Assembly: GCF_048066115.1 (NCBI RefSeq) | Contig: NZ_JBLTYX010000025.1 | Span: forward strand, 1 to 64,000 | Direction: 5' to 3' | Source: Niveispirillum sp048066115 | GTDB lineage: Bacteria > Pseudomonadota > Alphaproteobacteria > Azospirillales > Azospirillaceae | Length of the DNA: 64,000 bases | The notes under the pieces: generated by a model | What the model was told of the DNA's origin: nothing | Database searches by the model: none | The model's input: only the letters and a program-made list of their open reading frames with translations | Made by a program: the position numbers and the translations under genes | Shown: positions 35,180-44,201 of the stretch, in pieces | Layout: the number at the start of each line of letters is the position of its first letter | Numbering within the stretch: position 1 is the stretch's first letter

Positions 35180-36156
35180 CCAAGATGATCCTGCCGGCCC
35201 TGCTGGCCGGCCTCCTGTCTGCCTGCGCTACCCAGCCCAAGAAGCCATCCACTATTATATATGACAGCAGCTCCTTCCATCCGGCCCAGATGGAGGCGGA
35301 GGTTCCGCCGCCGGTCCAGGTCATCGAGAAACCGGTCCCGCTGCCGTTGCCCGGCCAGTTGCAGCCGCTGCCATCGGCGTCTGCTGCTGTGGTGCCCGAC
35401 AATCGTCCGCCGGCCCAGCGTGTCACTGATGCCAACAAGGCGGCCACCCTGGAGCCGACCCGCACCGGCTATCTCAATGCCATGCAGGTCTATCCTTTCA
35501 CCGAGGGCGCCCTATACCGGCTCTATGCCGCCCCCGAGCGGGTCAGCGACATCGCTCTCCAGCCTGGTGAGAATCTGGTGGCCGTCTCTGCCGGTGACAC
35601 GGTGCGCTGGATTATCGGCGACACCAGTAGCGGGGCAGGGGAGGCGAGCCGGGTGCATGTGCTGGTCAAGCCCGTCGCCGCCAGCCTCACCACCAACCTC
35701 TTCATCACCACCGACCGCCGTGCCTATCATCTCCTGTTGGAAAGCACCGAACAGACCTCCATGGCGTCGCTGTCCTGGACCTATCCACAGGACCAGTTGC
35801 TGGCTCTGCGCCACCAGCGCAGCCAGGCCGAAGCCGCCCAACCCATCGCTTCCGGCCTGTCCCTGGAGAGCCTGCATTTCCGTTACGCGATCAGCGGAGA
35901 TGCGCCGCCCTGGCGGCCGCTGCGGGCTTTCGATGACGGGGACAAGGTCTATATCGAGTTTCCCCGCCGTCTGGATCAGGGCGAGGCACCGCCGCTCTTT
36001 GTCATCGGCCCGCAGGGGGAGGCGCAGCTGGTCAATTACCGGGTCCGGGGCCGGCATTACATTATCGACCGGCTCTTTGCCGCCGCCGAACTGCGCCTGG
36101 GGGGCGAGCCGCAGCAGATCGTCCGCATCGAGCGCACCGATGGGAGGCCGTCATGA
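35176..36156 (+). CDS. trbG: Conjugal transfer protein TrbG (VirB9 family)
   Basis: A 326-residue outer-membrane-complex lipoprotein-like protein. The start ends in the lipobox-like LLAGLLSACATQPKK, so the cysteine near residue 17 may be lipidated. A proline-rich linker follows, then VirB9 signatures (VYPFTEGALYRLYAAPERVS, IALQPGENLVAVSAGDTVRW, LFITTDRRAYHLLLEST). With TrbI it forms the outer core of the channel. It overlaps trbI by four bases. Confidence 0.93.
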   Translation: MTKMILPALLAGLLSACATQPKKPSTIIYDSSSFHPAQMEAEVPPPVQVIEKPVPLPLPGQLQPLPSASAAVVPDNRPPAQRVTDANKAATLEPTRTGYLNAMQVYPFTEGALYRLYAAPERVSDIALQPGENLVAVSAGDTVRWIIGDTSSGAGEASRVHVLVKPVAASLTTNLFITTDRRAYHLLLESTEQTSMASLSWTYPQDQLLALRHQRSQAEAAQPIASGLSLESLHFRYAISGDAPPWRPLRAFDDGDKVYIEFPRRLDQGEAPPLFVIGPQGEAQLVNYRVRGRHYIIDRLFAAAELRLGGEPQQIVRIERTDGRPS

Positions 36157-37331
36157 CCGGCCCGGTCGCGGACGACAAGCAATCGCCCGAGAAGCTGGAG
36201 TTGCGGGCAGCACCCCGTCGGGCCATCCGTTTCCGGCGGGGATTGATCATCGGCGGTACAGGTATTGCCGCCGGCACCATCCTGACCCTGACCTTCCTGT
36301 CCCTCCAGCATCAGACCCGCAAGCCCGACCAACGCCAGGAATTGGCCCAGCCGACCAAGCCGCCGACACCGGAAGGTCTGGCCGGGCTGCCTGCCGACTA
36401 CAGCCAGATCAAGCCCGACACGCCGGTGCTGGGTCCGCCGCTGCCGGGCGACCTTGGTCGGCCCATCCTGGAACATCAGCGGCGCCAGGGTGCGGGAACG
36501 GACTGGCCGACCGTGGAGCCGATGCATCAGCCGACCCCGGAGCAGGTCCAGGCCAATCAGGCCCGGCAATCCGGTCTGTTCTTCCCCAGCGAGCCGAAAT
36601 CGGCGCCTACCGCACCGGAAAATCGGAATTCATCGGTGTCACCCATCAGCCCGGCCATGGGTGACAGCATTGCCGAGCCCGATGCCCAACAGCGAAAGTT
36701 GGATTTCCTGGCCCGTCCCGACGCGGGTGGCATCTACAATCCCTATGCCGAGCAGCAGCCCGCATCTTCCCACCAGATCATGGCTGGCAGCGTCATCGCG
36801 GCGGCCCTGGTCATGGGCCTCAATTCCGACCTGCCGGGTTCGGTCGTGGCGCAGGTGACGGAAAATGTCCATGACAGCGTCACGGGACGGATTCTGCTGA
36901 TCCCCCAGGGCTCTCGTCTCATCGGTACCTATGACAGCCGGGTCAGCTTCGGGCAGGAGCGTGCGCTGCTGGTCTGGCAGCGCCTGATCCGCCCCGACGG
37001 CTCGTCCCTGCAACTGGACAACCTGCCGGCCAGCGACACGGAAGGCCGGTCAGGCCTGTCGGACCAGATGGATTTCCATACCGGTCGCCTGCTGAAGGGC
37101 ATCGCCATGGCCACGCTGCTGGGTGTCGGCACGGAACTGACCTTCGGGCAGCAGGAGGGCGAACTGGTCCGGGCCGTCCGGGAATCCGTGCAGCAGAACG
37201 CCGACCGCGCCGGCCAACGGCTTGTCGAGCGCAATCTCGACATCCAACCGACCCTGACGGTCCGGCCCGGTTGGCCGTTACGCGTCATCGTCCGGCGGGA
37301 CGTGATCCTCTCCCCCTATCGTGGAGGCTGA
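36153..37331 (+). CDS. trbI: Conjugal transfer protein TrbI (VirB10 family)
   Basis: A 392-residue protein that spans inner membrane (one helix at about residues 29-51), a proline-rich periplasmic linker and the C-terminal VirB10 domain. Signatures are AGSVIAAALVMGLNSDLPGS, QVTENVHDSVTGRILLIPQG and the end RPGWPLRVIVRRDVILSPYR. It senses energy from the ATPases and gates the outer-membrane pore. A degraded copy of its last 55-60 codons occurs at 59100-59269. DUF2274 follows three bases later. Confidence 0.94.
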   Translation: MTGPVADDKQSPEKLELRAAPRRAIRFRRGLIIGGTGIAAGTILTLTFLSLQHQTRKPDQRQELAQPTKPPTPEGLAGLPADYSQIKPDTPVLGPPLPGDLGRPILEHQRRQGAGTDWPTVEPMHQPTPEQVQANQARQSGLFFPSEPKSAPTAPENRNSSVSPISPAMGDSIAEPDAQQRKLDFLARPDAGGIYNPYAEQQPASSHQIMAGSVIAAALVMGLNSDLPGSVVAQVTENVHDSVTGRILLIPQGSRLIGTYDSRVSFGQERALLVWQRLIRPDGSSLQLDNLPASDTEGRSGLSDQMDFHTGRLLKGIAMATLLGVGTELTFGQQEGELVRAVRESVQQNADRAGQRLVERNLDIQPTLTVRPGWPLRVIVRRDVILSPYRGG

Positions 37332-37334
37332 CTC

Positions 37335-37625
37335 ATGTTGAAGTTGCCCAAGCTTCCCGACCGCACGCCTGTGAAGCTCACCCTGTCGCTCAGCCCCGAA
37401 CTGCATGAGCGGTTGCTGTCCTATGCCGCCCTTTATCGGGTAACCTACGGCACGGCCGAGCCGATAGCTGACCTGATTCCCTATATGCTGGACGCTTTCC
37501 TGGATAGCGACCGGACCTATGTGAAGGCCCGGAAAGCGGACCTGCCGCCTGTCCAGGAGCCAATCCGCCAGAGCCGTAAAAGCGGCGGCACTGTGGAACA
37601 GTCCATTGATGAAACGGAGACTTGA
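37335..37625 (+). CDS. DUF2274 protein (downstream of trbI)
   Basis: A 96-residue DUF2274 protein with LPDRTPVKLTLSLSPELHER and YAALYRVTYGTAEPIADLIP; the first part resembles a ribbon-helix-helix N-terminus. It follows trbI in RP4-like ICEs across alphaproteobacteria, often annotated only as a conserved transfer-operon protein. A DNA-binding regulator of the operon is plausible from the fold pattern. A decayed paralogue is at 59273. Confidence 0.85.
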   Translation: MLKLPKLPDRTPVKLTLSLSPELHERLLSYAALYRVTYGTAEPIADLIPYMLDAFLDSDRTYVKARKADLPPVQEPIRQSRKSGGTVEQSIDETET

Positions 37626-37628
37626 CCC

Positions 37629-37940
37629 ATGAGCACCATCGGTCACTTCACCCTGGCCAAGGATGGCGGCTGGACGGGCACCATCCGGACCCTGACCATC
37701 AATGCCAAGGTACGCCTCGTTCCCAACGACAATTGCGGTTACGACAGCGCGCCTGCTTATCGCCTGATGTTGGGACATGACCGGATCGGCGATGCCTGGG
37801 AGGCGGAGACCAATTCTAAGGAGCCACGTTCCTATCTGCGGGTGCGCTTTGATGATCCTGCTCTGTCCGAGCCCATCAGTGCGGTCCTCTTTCCCAGTGA
37901 AAATGAAGCATCAGCGAAGCTCGTTTGGAAGCGCCAATGA
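37629..37940 (+). CDS. DUF736 protein (second copy)
   Basis: A 103-residue DUF736 protein (MSTIGHFTLAKDGGWTGTIR, then TINAKVRLVPND and YLRVRFDDPALSEPISAVLF). It closes the transfer operon, three bases after DUF2274. The function is unknown. Its closest relative in the window is the frameshifted copy at 59574-59890, about three quarters identical by eye; the copy at 12780 is more distant. Confidence 0.87.
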   Translation: MSTIGHFTLAKDGGWTGTIRTLTINAKVRLVPNDNCGYDSAPAYRLMLGHDRIGDAWEAETNSKEPRSYLRVRFDDPALSEPISAVLFPSENEASAKLVWKRQ

Positions 37941-38300
37941 TGGCGGTGCTTCTACCTTGATATTATCCGGGGTTCTTTGCCGCCCCGCGCGACTGTACCC
38001 TGCAATGGACCGTGACGAACGTCGCCAGTCTGAACTGTATATGTGCCGGTTCACAGCAACTGCGTCTGCTATCCACGGCAATTATGCTTGAGCGGGCGCG
38101 TGAAGACCTCCACTTTCTCCGGTGTTCGCGCTGAAGTGCAGGTTCACCGTAGTCAGCGGCGAGGGGCGTGCCCCCTCGTCCGCCATGCGCGATGGGACCG
38201 GGCGGCCCAGGCCGCCGGCGCCCCCGGTTAATCGGCACCCGCTTTTCCTTCAGGTTGGACAGGGTAGATGGCATGAATGGTCTCCCGGTTCGGTTCAGGG
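37941..38300. other. Gene-free junction between ICE and stress island
   Basis: No gene is supported in these 360 bases. The segment contains GAGGGG-CGTG-CCCCCTC near 38160 and a larger GC-rich inverted repeat ending CCCCCGGTTAATC near 38195-38230. Orientation switches here: the transfer operon ends and the first stress-island gene is read from the other strand. An attachment site could lie here, but none could be identified without the second end. Confidence 0.4.
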
Positions 38301-40526
38301 TCATTCCCATGTCAGCACGAGGCGCCCCTGGGCAGGCACACGGTAGTCGATGCGGTCATCGGAGGTCGCATGCGGCGTGACGGTCTCGCCATCGGCCGCG
38401 CATAGGCTGATCGTGCCCAACTTGCGGCGCTTCAGGCACACGATGCTCAGGCCCGCCTGACACCCCTCCCCGCCATCTAGAACGATGGTCAGCGCGCAGG
38501 TGCCGGTCCGGTCCATGGCTCGCATGAAATGGTCGCAATAGAGGCGAAAGGGTGCGCCCTCGACATGCCGGAAGGCACGGGTGGCGAAGATGAAGGCGGC
38601 ACCGGCGCCATAGACCTCCTGCCCCACCTGCCCGGCCGGCTGTCCGTCGGGATAAAGGTCCTCTAGCGGGAAGGACAGCTTGGGATCGATATGGCCGTTG
38701 GCCTCGCGCTGCTTGGGCGACAGCACCTCGGGCGGCAGCGCGTCGGGATAATAGTACCAGGCGCGGTCCAGCGCATATTTGCAATATTCTGCGATCAGCA
38801 GGCGGGCGGCCGGCTCCAGGTCCGGGCCGCTGTCATCCAGATAGCGCTGGAACGCGGCGAAGCTGTCGAAACACTCGTAGATCGCCATATAGGGCGCGTC
38901 CTGGAGGCAGGTAACGCCCATGAAGTTATGGTAATGCACCGCCAGCTCGATCTCGCTTTCCCAGATCTCGCAATTATGGAAGAAGCTGCCGAGATAGACG
39001 TAGCTCTGCTCCAGATAGACCTGGGCGTTGGTAACCCGCCACAGCCGCATGCAGGCGGCGGCCCCCCAGGCCGTCAGGTTGGCCTGGTAATTGACATTGA
39101 AGCGCAGGCCCATGGCGGCGTCGATGGCGGCCCGCGCCTCGTCCAGGAAGCGCTTGTCGTCGGTCAGTTCGAACGCTTGCAGCATGACCCAGGCATAAAT
39201 CCCACCGACATCGGTCTGCCCCCTGCCGTCGGCCGGGGCGACCGCGGTGATGATGGAGAAATCCTTGATGTCGTACTGGACCGGCCATTCATACTTGAAG
39301 TGATGGGCCGCCTTGATACCGAAATCGATCGACTTCAGCAGCAGCGCGCGAGCGTCTGCGTCGCCATCCAGCGCCAGGATGCCCAGGTTGAGCATCGGGT
39401 GGTAGAGGTACCAGCTGTCCACCGCATCGGCGTTCTTATCGTCGCCGACATTGGGCAGGTAGCGGCGCAGCGATTTCAGCTTGGGATCGTAGAACTTGCC
39501 CAGCCCCGCCTTGAATTCGGCCTCCAGTGCATGCGGCTCCCCACACCATTTCCCCCAGTCATGCAATGCGGCGATGATCGACATCTGCACCATGATGTCG
39601 GGATATTCCGCACCCGTGTAGGGATGGACATAGCGGTGGCCGTAATGGCTGATCGTCGCCTCCGGCGCCTTGTCCAGGTCGCGCAGGGTGCGTTCGGACC
39701 GGTCCACCCAATCGCGATAATCGGTAGGCGGCTTGTCGATCATCCGATAGGCCACGCCCAGCATCTGCAGGAACTGGCGCGCGGACTCGCGCTCGTCCAG
39801 CGCCACCGCATGCCGGAAGACCAGCATGGCATCCGACAACGTGACTTCCTCGCCAGCCGGCAGCGGATCGGTCGGCGGCGTGCCGCTCTGCGGCGGTGTC
39901 GGCAGCAGATATCCCAGTTCCGGCCACACGCCGCCCACCGCCCCGTCCGGCTTTGTCTTGGTGGCGCGGAAATAGGGGTTGAGCGCGGTCAGGTTCTGGA
40001 AATAAAGGACATTGCCGAATGCCGGCTCATCGATGCGGAAATAGAGCAGGCCGGCATTCAACCCACGCTGGCCCGCCTCCACCTGTCCCCTGGCGCCCAA
40101 CGGATCGTCATGGGCATCCAGCGGATAAAGATCGCGCGGCATGAAGGGCATGAGCATGGGAGCCGAGGGCGTGAGACGGACGGTCATGCGCAGATGCTCC
40201 AGCGCCTTGCCCCCGACATGGAAGCTGATGTCATGCTGCCCCAGCGCGCTGCCAATCGTCAGCCGGGCGGCCTCACGGGGTGCCGGCTTTTCCTTCCGGC
40301 AGGTGAACTCACCGGTCAGATGGGCGGCGCGCAGGGCAAGGCCGCCCAGGCCCACGCGCCGGATGAGCGCCCAGACCGAATCCCCCATTGTGCAAAGTTC
40401 GACATTGAGATCACCCACCGCAAACCGGGTGATGGTCTTGAGTGCACCGTCCCTTAGGGCTTGCCGCAGGGCCAGCACATGCGGGCTGAGCCCGGGAACA
40501 GCCGTATCCAAGCTGCCAATCGCCAT
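38301..40526 (-). CDS. Large uncharacterised protein with a six-hairpin glycosidase-like middle
   Basis: A 741-residue soluble protein. The N-terminal 200 residues are beta-rich (DLNVELCTMGDSVWALIRRV, then LTIGSALGQHDISFHVGGKA). The middle and C-terminal parts are helical repeats with Trp/Tyr-rich loops (DIMVQMSIIAALHDWGKWCG, VGGIYAWVMLQAFELTDDKR), which recall alpha/alpha-barrel carbohydrate-active enzymes. I cannot name a family or catalytic pair. The start ATG at 40526 has GAGGACGACG upstream. An EcfG-type promoter lies 50-75 bases upstream, so it is probably a general stress gene, perhaps in carbohydrate or osmolyte metabolism. Confidence 0.6.
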   Translation of the reverse strand: MAIGSLDTAVPGLSPHVLALRQALRDGALKTITRFAVGDLNVELCTMGDSVWALIRRVGLGGLALRAAHLTGEFTCRKEKPAPREAARLTIGSALGQHDISFHVGGKALEHLRMTVRLTPSAPMLMPFMPRDLYPLDAHDDPLGARGQVEAGQRGLNAGLLYFRIDEPAFGNVLYFQNLTALNPYFRATKTKPDGAVGGVWPELGYLLPTPPQSGTPPTDPLPAGEEVTLSDAMLVFRHAVALDERESARQFLQMLGVAYRMIDKPPTDYRDWVDRSERTLRDLDKAPEATISHYGHRYVHPYTGAEYPDIMVQMSIIAALHDWGKWCGEPHALEAEFKAGLGKFYDPKLKSLRRYLPNVGDDKNADAVDSWYLYHPMLNLGILALDGDADARALLLKSIDFGIKAAHHFKYEWPVQYDIKDFSIITAVAPADGRGQTDVGGIYAWVMLQAFELTDDKRFLDEARAAIDAAMGLRFNVNYQANLTAWGAAACMRLWRVTNAQVYLEQSYVYLGSFFHNCEIWESEIELAVHYHNFMGVTCLQDAPYMAIYECFDSFAAFQRYLDDSGPDLEPAARLLIAEYCKYALDRAWYYYPDALPPEVLSPKQREANGHIDPKLSFPLEDLYPDGQPAGQVGQEVYGAGAAFIFATRAFRHVEGAPFRLYCDHFMRAMDRTGTCALTIVLDGGEGCQAGLSIVCLKRRKLGTISLCAADGETVTPHATSDDRIDYRVPAQGRLVLTWE

Positions 40527-40575
40527 CGTCGTCCTCAATCTTGGAAATTTCCCGCGCTCATGCGGCTGGAATGGT

Positions 40576-40601
40576 AACGAGGACGGCTGGAAACAGGTTC
40601 C
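40576..40601 (-). promoter_or_regulatory. EcfG-type stress promoter (GGAAC-N17-CGTT)
   Basis: On the minus strand GGAAC (40601-40597) and CGTT (40579-40576) are separated by 17 bases, matching the EcfG -35/-10 consensus of alphaproteobacteria. It points to the gene starting at 40526, with the -10 element 50 bases from the start codon. Confidence 0.7.
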
Positions 40602-40825
40602 TGGAAACCAACGGAGTAACCGAGGCGGTGTTCGCCTACCATCGCAAATGGTTTGGCGCGAGGTAGAGGGTACGTTCGCGTTGGCATCGGGTTTCCATTG
40701 GCACAGTGGCCGGCTCGGCCATCGGTGACACGTCAAAATGCCGGCCCGCCGGGCACAGTCCCTTGCCAAAAGGAGAAGCCGTTCCTCTGTTGAGGGTGGT
40801 AAGGTTGGCCGGCAAGATTGGAGAC

Positions 40826-41430
40826 GGCCAACAAGCTGCTTGTCCTGGTGGACGGCCGCAGCGTCTATACACCGTTCCATGCCTGCGTCATTTTGGGATA
40901 AGCAGGCGATGCCGCTGGACGATATCGACCATGTCGAGGTGATCAGCGGGCCCGCCGGCACGCTGTGGGGGCCAACGCGGTCAATGGCGTCGTCAACATC
41001 ACCAGTCGCCATTCCCGCGACACCAATCCACCTTGGTGCAGTTGCGTCTTGGACTCGACCACCGCGCCGCCACTCTGTGCCACGGCGGGGGGCTCTCCCC
41101 TAATCTCACTTGGCGGGTCTACGGCATCGCGTATGATCATGACGATGCTCGCCCGCCGCCAGATGCCGCCGCCGGCAACGACGGTTGGGAAGGACGCCAA
41201 GCCGGGTTCCGCGCGGATTGGGACGGGAGCGGGACGAGTCACGTTGCAGGGCGGCGCCTTCCACCATGATACGGACGTCGGCGGCGAGGTGGTGCACCGC
41301 TATCTCTTGGCAAGATGGGCGCATTCGCTGGCGCCGGGGGCCGGATCTGCATGTCCAATCCTATTACGACCGGGTACGGCGGCGCAGGCCACCACGGTGT
41401 CCTTGTGGATGTCCAGACCCGCACGATGCC
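40826..41430 (+). pseudogene. TonB-dependent receptor remnant
   Basis: Pieces of a TonB-dependent outer-membrane receptor appear in shifting frames. Plug-domain sequence NKLLVLVDGRSVYTPF is followed by PLDDIDHVEVISGPAGTLWG and, after a shift, ANAVNGVVNITSRHSRDT. Barrel strands LSPNLTWRVYGIAYDHD and VTLQGGAFHHDTDVGGEVV follow, then DLHVQSYYDRVRR in a further frame. At least three frameshifts and a stop separate them, and the N-terminal signal and TonB box are absent. It is a decayed gene with no product. Confidence 0.8.
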
Positions 41431-41472
41431 GATACATTAGGTCCATGCCAGCCTCCATGGCGCGCCGGCGTG

Positions 41473-41999
41473 ATGTTTGCCAGCGACAACGTGATCGTCA
41501 TCGGGGCGCTGGCCGCCGGTCTGCCCACCTGACAACGCCATAGAGTGATCCTGATCGGGGTTCTGGCGGCGCTGGTGCTGCGCATCGGGTTCGCGCTGCT
41601 GGTCACCGAATTGATGCAGATCGTCGGCCTGATCTTCGTCGGTGGCCTGTTGCTGACGTGGGTCGCCTGGAAGATGTGGCGCGAACTGCGGGAAAGCCGT
41701 TAGGCGGCCGGGGTACCGGATGTCGATGTCCAGGAGCTTCCCTGGGATGAAGCCGGCGAAAGCTTCGCCGATGCCGTCTGGGCGGTGGCCGATGTTTCGA
41801 TGAGCCTGGGCAATGTCCTGGCGGTGGCGGGTGCTGCGCGCGAGCATCCGGGCATCCTCATCGTCGGACTGGTGTTTGCGGTCGCGCTGATGGGCACGGC
41901 GGCGAACATCATTGCCAAGGTCATCTCGCGCTACCGTTGGATCGCCTATTTATATCGCGGTCAAGATGATCCATGACGGCTGGGTCGATCCCGCCGTCG
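41473..41999 (+). pseudogene. TerC/YjbE family membrane protein remnant
   Basis: The conserved DNVIVIGALAAGLP is followed, after a stop, by VILIGVLAALVLRIGFALLV and IVGLIFVGGLLLTWVAWKMW. A second stop precedes VADVSMSLGNVLAVAGAARE and HPGILIVGLVFAVALMGTAA, and YIAVKMIHDGWVDP is in yet another frame. These are the transmembrane blocks of the TerC/YjbE integral membrane family (tellurite/metal related). The N-terminus is missing where it meets the TonB remnant. In the family the middle block reads SLDNVLAVAG; here the Asp is Gly, a further sign of decay. Confidence 0.8.
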
Positions 42000-42085
42000 G
42001 CATCGGCACGCTGTTCAGCAGAAGTCCGGTGTCCGGGCTTGTCAAGCTGGCGCCAGGGAACTTCCAGGCAGCCGGAGCGTTCCAC

Positions 42086-42526
42086 ATGATTGCCACCGCA
42101 CCGCGGAAGCCCATCATGCCCAAGGTCCGGAGAAGTCAATGCGCCGCCGTTCCCTTCCGGGTGGCCGAGAAAGGCGCCCAGGTGATGCTGGTGACCTCCC
42201 GCGACACGCGGCGCTGGATCGTTCCCAAGGGATGGACCAAGAAGAAGCTTGCGCCCGGCGCCATGGCCGCCCGCGAAGCCTTCGAGGAGGCCGGCGTCCT
42301 CGGCACCATCACCGCTTTGCCGATCGGGGCTTACCGCTACTTGAAGCGGATGCCGGACGGAGACAATGTCCGGTGCGACGTGGCGGTCTACCTGCTGGAG
42401 GTAACCGAGGTGCTTGATGAATGGCCGGAGATGGACCAGCGGGAACGGCGATGGGTGGGCGTCGGCGACGCTGCCGACCTGATAAGCGATCCTGGGCTGG
42501 TTCCGTTGCTGCGCAAGCTGCCGTGA
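42086..42526 (+). CDS. Nudix hydrolase
   Basis: A 146-residue Nudix protein. The Nudix box reads GWTKKKLAPGAMAAREAFEE followed by AGV (about residues 50-72), keeping the catalytic REAFEEAG core; the first glutamate of the consensus is leucine, which some active members tolerate. The family cleaves nucleoside diphosphate-linked compounds, and this short alphaproteobacterial form resembles the diphosphoinositol/diadenosine type (VPKGW before the box). ATG 42086 is taken as start; ATG 42119 (MPKVRRSQCAAVPFRV) would also give a complete domain. It is intact between pseudogenes. Confidence 0.85.
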   Translation: MIATAPRKPIMPKVRRSQCAAVPFRVAEKGAQVMLVTSRDTRRWIVPKGWTKKKLAPGAMAAREAFEEAGVLGTITALPIGAYRYLKRMPDGDNVRCDVAVYLLEVTEVLDEWPEMDQRERRWVGVGDAADLISDPGLVPLLRKLP

Positions 42527-42564
42527 CGCGTGCCGGGCCGACATCGGCTCTGACCGTCATATCA

Positions 42565-43350
42565 TCATTCGATATTGATCTCCACGAATACCGCGCCCGT
42601 ATCCTGCTTGCGCTGCGCCGTGTCGAAGGCGTCGTTGATCTGGTCCAGGGTGAAGCGGTGGGTGATCATCCGGTCCACCCTCAGCCGCCCCTTGGCGATG
42701 AGGTCCAGCACCATTCCCTGCTCGGGACAGATGCCGTGCATGGCGAGCTGGCGCTGGGGATCAGCTGGATTTCGCTCATGATGACCACGTCCGCGCCGCT
42801 GGCCTGGGCCAGCATCATCTGGGCCAGGCCGATGGTCCCGGCGCCGATGACCGCGACCCTGTTGTTGGTGCCCAGGCCGGATAGATGCTGGGCGTGCAGG
42901 CTGACGGAGAAGGTATCGATCAGAAATGCCTGCTCGAAGCTGAGATGATCCGGCAGCTTGTAGAACTTTTCCGCCGGCCCCACGACATATTCGCAATAGG
43001 CCTGTGAGACATAGCGCGTCCGAACGTCGTAGAGATGCTCGCAGACATTATAGCACTGCATCCGGCAATACTCGCAGACGCCGTCGCCCATCACGGTCTC
43101 GATGACGACGCGGTCGCCGGGCTGCCCGTTGGTAAAATCCGCGCCTATCTCCACCACCTCACCGGCCAGTTCAAGGCCCATGATGTGACATTCCAGGCTG
43201 GGCTCGTGTTCTTCCAATGCCGGAGGTTGGTGCCTCAAATGCCGGCAACCCGCACCCTGCGCGCACGAAGTTCGGCGCCGGTATGGCAGGCAACTCCACC
43301 TGTCCTATGCGGAATGTGCCCTCTGTGGTCTTCAAGGGAGCCTTCATCAT
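42565..43350 (-). pseudogene. Zinc-dependent alcohol dehydrogenase remnant
   Basis: Three pieces of a medium-chain dehydrogenase lie in different frames on the minus strand. The start is KTTEGTFRIGQVELPAI. The main body has HEPSLECHIMGLELAGEVVE, GDGVCEYCRMQCYNVCEHLY (structural zinc cysteines) and the Rossmann region NRVAVIGAGTIGLAQMMLAQ. The C-terminal piece is DRMITHRFTLDQINDAFDTA. The joints near 43235 and 42750 carry deletions, and the catalytic CxICGTD segment is lost at the first. Its start overlaps the stop of the upstream DUF892 gene, so the two once formed an operon. Confidence 0.8.
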
Positions 43351-43895
43351 TTCCCGTATCCTCTCGTCTCGTCCTGGGACGGGGGGCAAACGGTGGCGGA
43401 ACGCAAGTCGAGGACCCGTTGCGCCAGCATCGCGAGCTTGTCGTCTGCCATCTCCTCCTCCTCCAGGTTCTCCTTGAGAGGGGCGGCGCAGTCAGGACGG
43501 CCAAGGCGCAGCGCCCATGTGGTCAGGGCGCCGTAGCGCGTGATCTGGTAGTGCTCCATCGCCCGCGCGGCGGCGATCAACGCGGCGTCCAGCACCTCCT
43601 TGTCGACGATGTTCGCTGTGATATCGTTGCTTTCCTTGATGATGCCGTCGATGGCCGGGCATTTCACGATCCGGATCTGCGCGCCGTGAACGGTGCATAG
43701 TTCTTCCAGCCGTCTGATCTGGCGCGTGGTTTCCAGCAGGTGCGTTTCGAGAACGTGCTTCAGGTCCCAGTCCGTCGCCTTGGCCATCATCCTCGGCAGC
43801 GCCTTGGCGATCGCGTTCTCCGCATAGAAGATGTCGCGCACCCCGTGGACAAAAAGGTCGCCCAGCGTTTGGATGTTATGAGCGTAAATTCCCAC
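43347..43895 (-). CDS. DUF892 (YciE/YciF-like) ferritin-like protein 1
   Basis: A 182-residue four-helix-bundle protein of the DUF892 family. Helices carry LGDLFVHGVRDIFYAENAIA, LKHVLETHLLETTRQIRRLE, VLDAALIAAARAMEHYQITR and an acidic fourth helix (ENLEEEEMADDKLAMLA), giving the spaced E/H residues of a di-iron site. Such proteins are induced by stress. The start is a GTG at 43895 with AGGAGCAGGATC upstream. An EcfG promoter lies at 44044-44068. Confidence 0.87.
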   Translation of the reverse strand: MGIYAHNIQTLGDLFVHGVRDIFYAENAIAKALPRMMAKATDWDLKHVLETHLLETTRQIRRLEELCTVHGAQIRIVKCPAIDGIIKESNDITANIVDKEVLDAALIAAARAMEHYQITRYGALTTWALRLGRPDCAAPLKENLEEEEMADDKLAMLAQRVLDLRSATVCPPSQDETRGYGK

Positions 43896-44043
43896 GATCC
43901 TGCTCCTGCAATTCCATGCCCTCGTAAGCTCAATCTGCTCGGCGCCCGACGGTGGGGTGGGGGATGCGCTGCATCGGCGCACCCCTTTCCGGTGGCGTGG
44001 ACAGCCGGGGCGACGCTGTCCGTGCGCACCGGCATTGTGGTTC

Positions 44044-44068
44044 AACGAGGTGCGGGGGATGCGGTTCC
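44044..44068 (-). promoter_or_regulatory. EcfG-type stress promoter (GGAAC-N16-CGTT)
   Basis: On the minus strand GGAAC (44068-44064) and CGTT (44047-44044) are 16 bases apart. The site is 149 bases upstream of the DUF892 gene starting at 43895, with no other gene between; the interval 43896-44201 holds no coding sequence. Confidence 0.65.
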
Positions 44069-44201
44069 AAAGGTGCGATGGGTATCCCACAAGGGTGCAT
44101 TCGCAGAATTGTAAAATGCTTGTTTGGATAATGCTTAGATAGTTCGACTTTTCATTTTGCAATTGCCTGGATTTTCATTTTGAAACAATTGTTGGATTCA
44201 C

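Noticed and set aside
37941..38300. Attachment site of the ICE
   Set aside because: No tRNA end or matching direct repeat could be found inside the window, so no att call is made.
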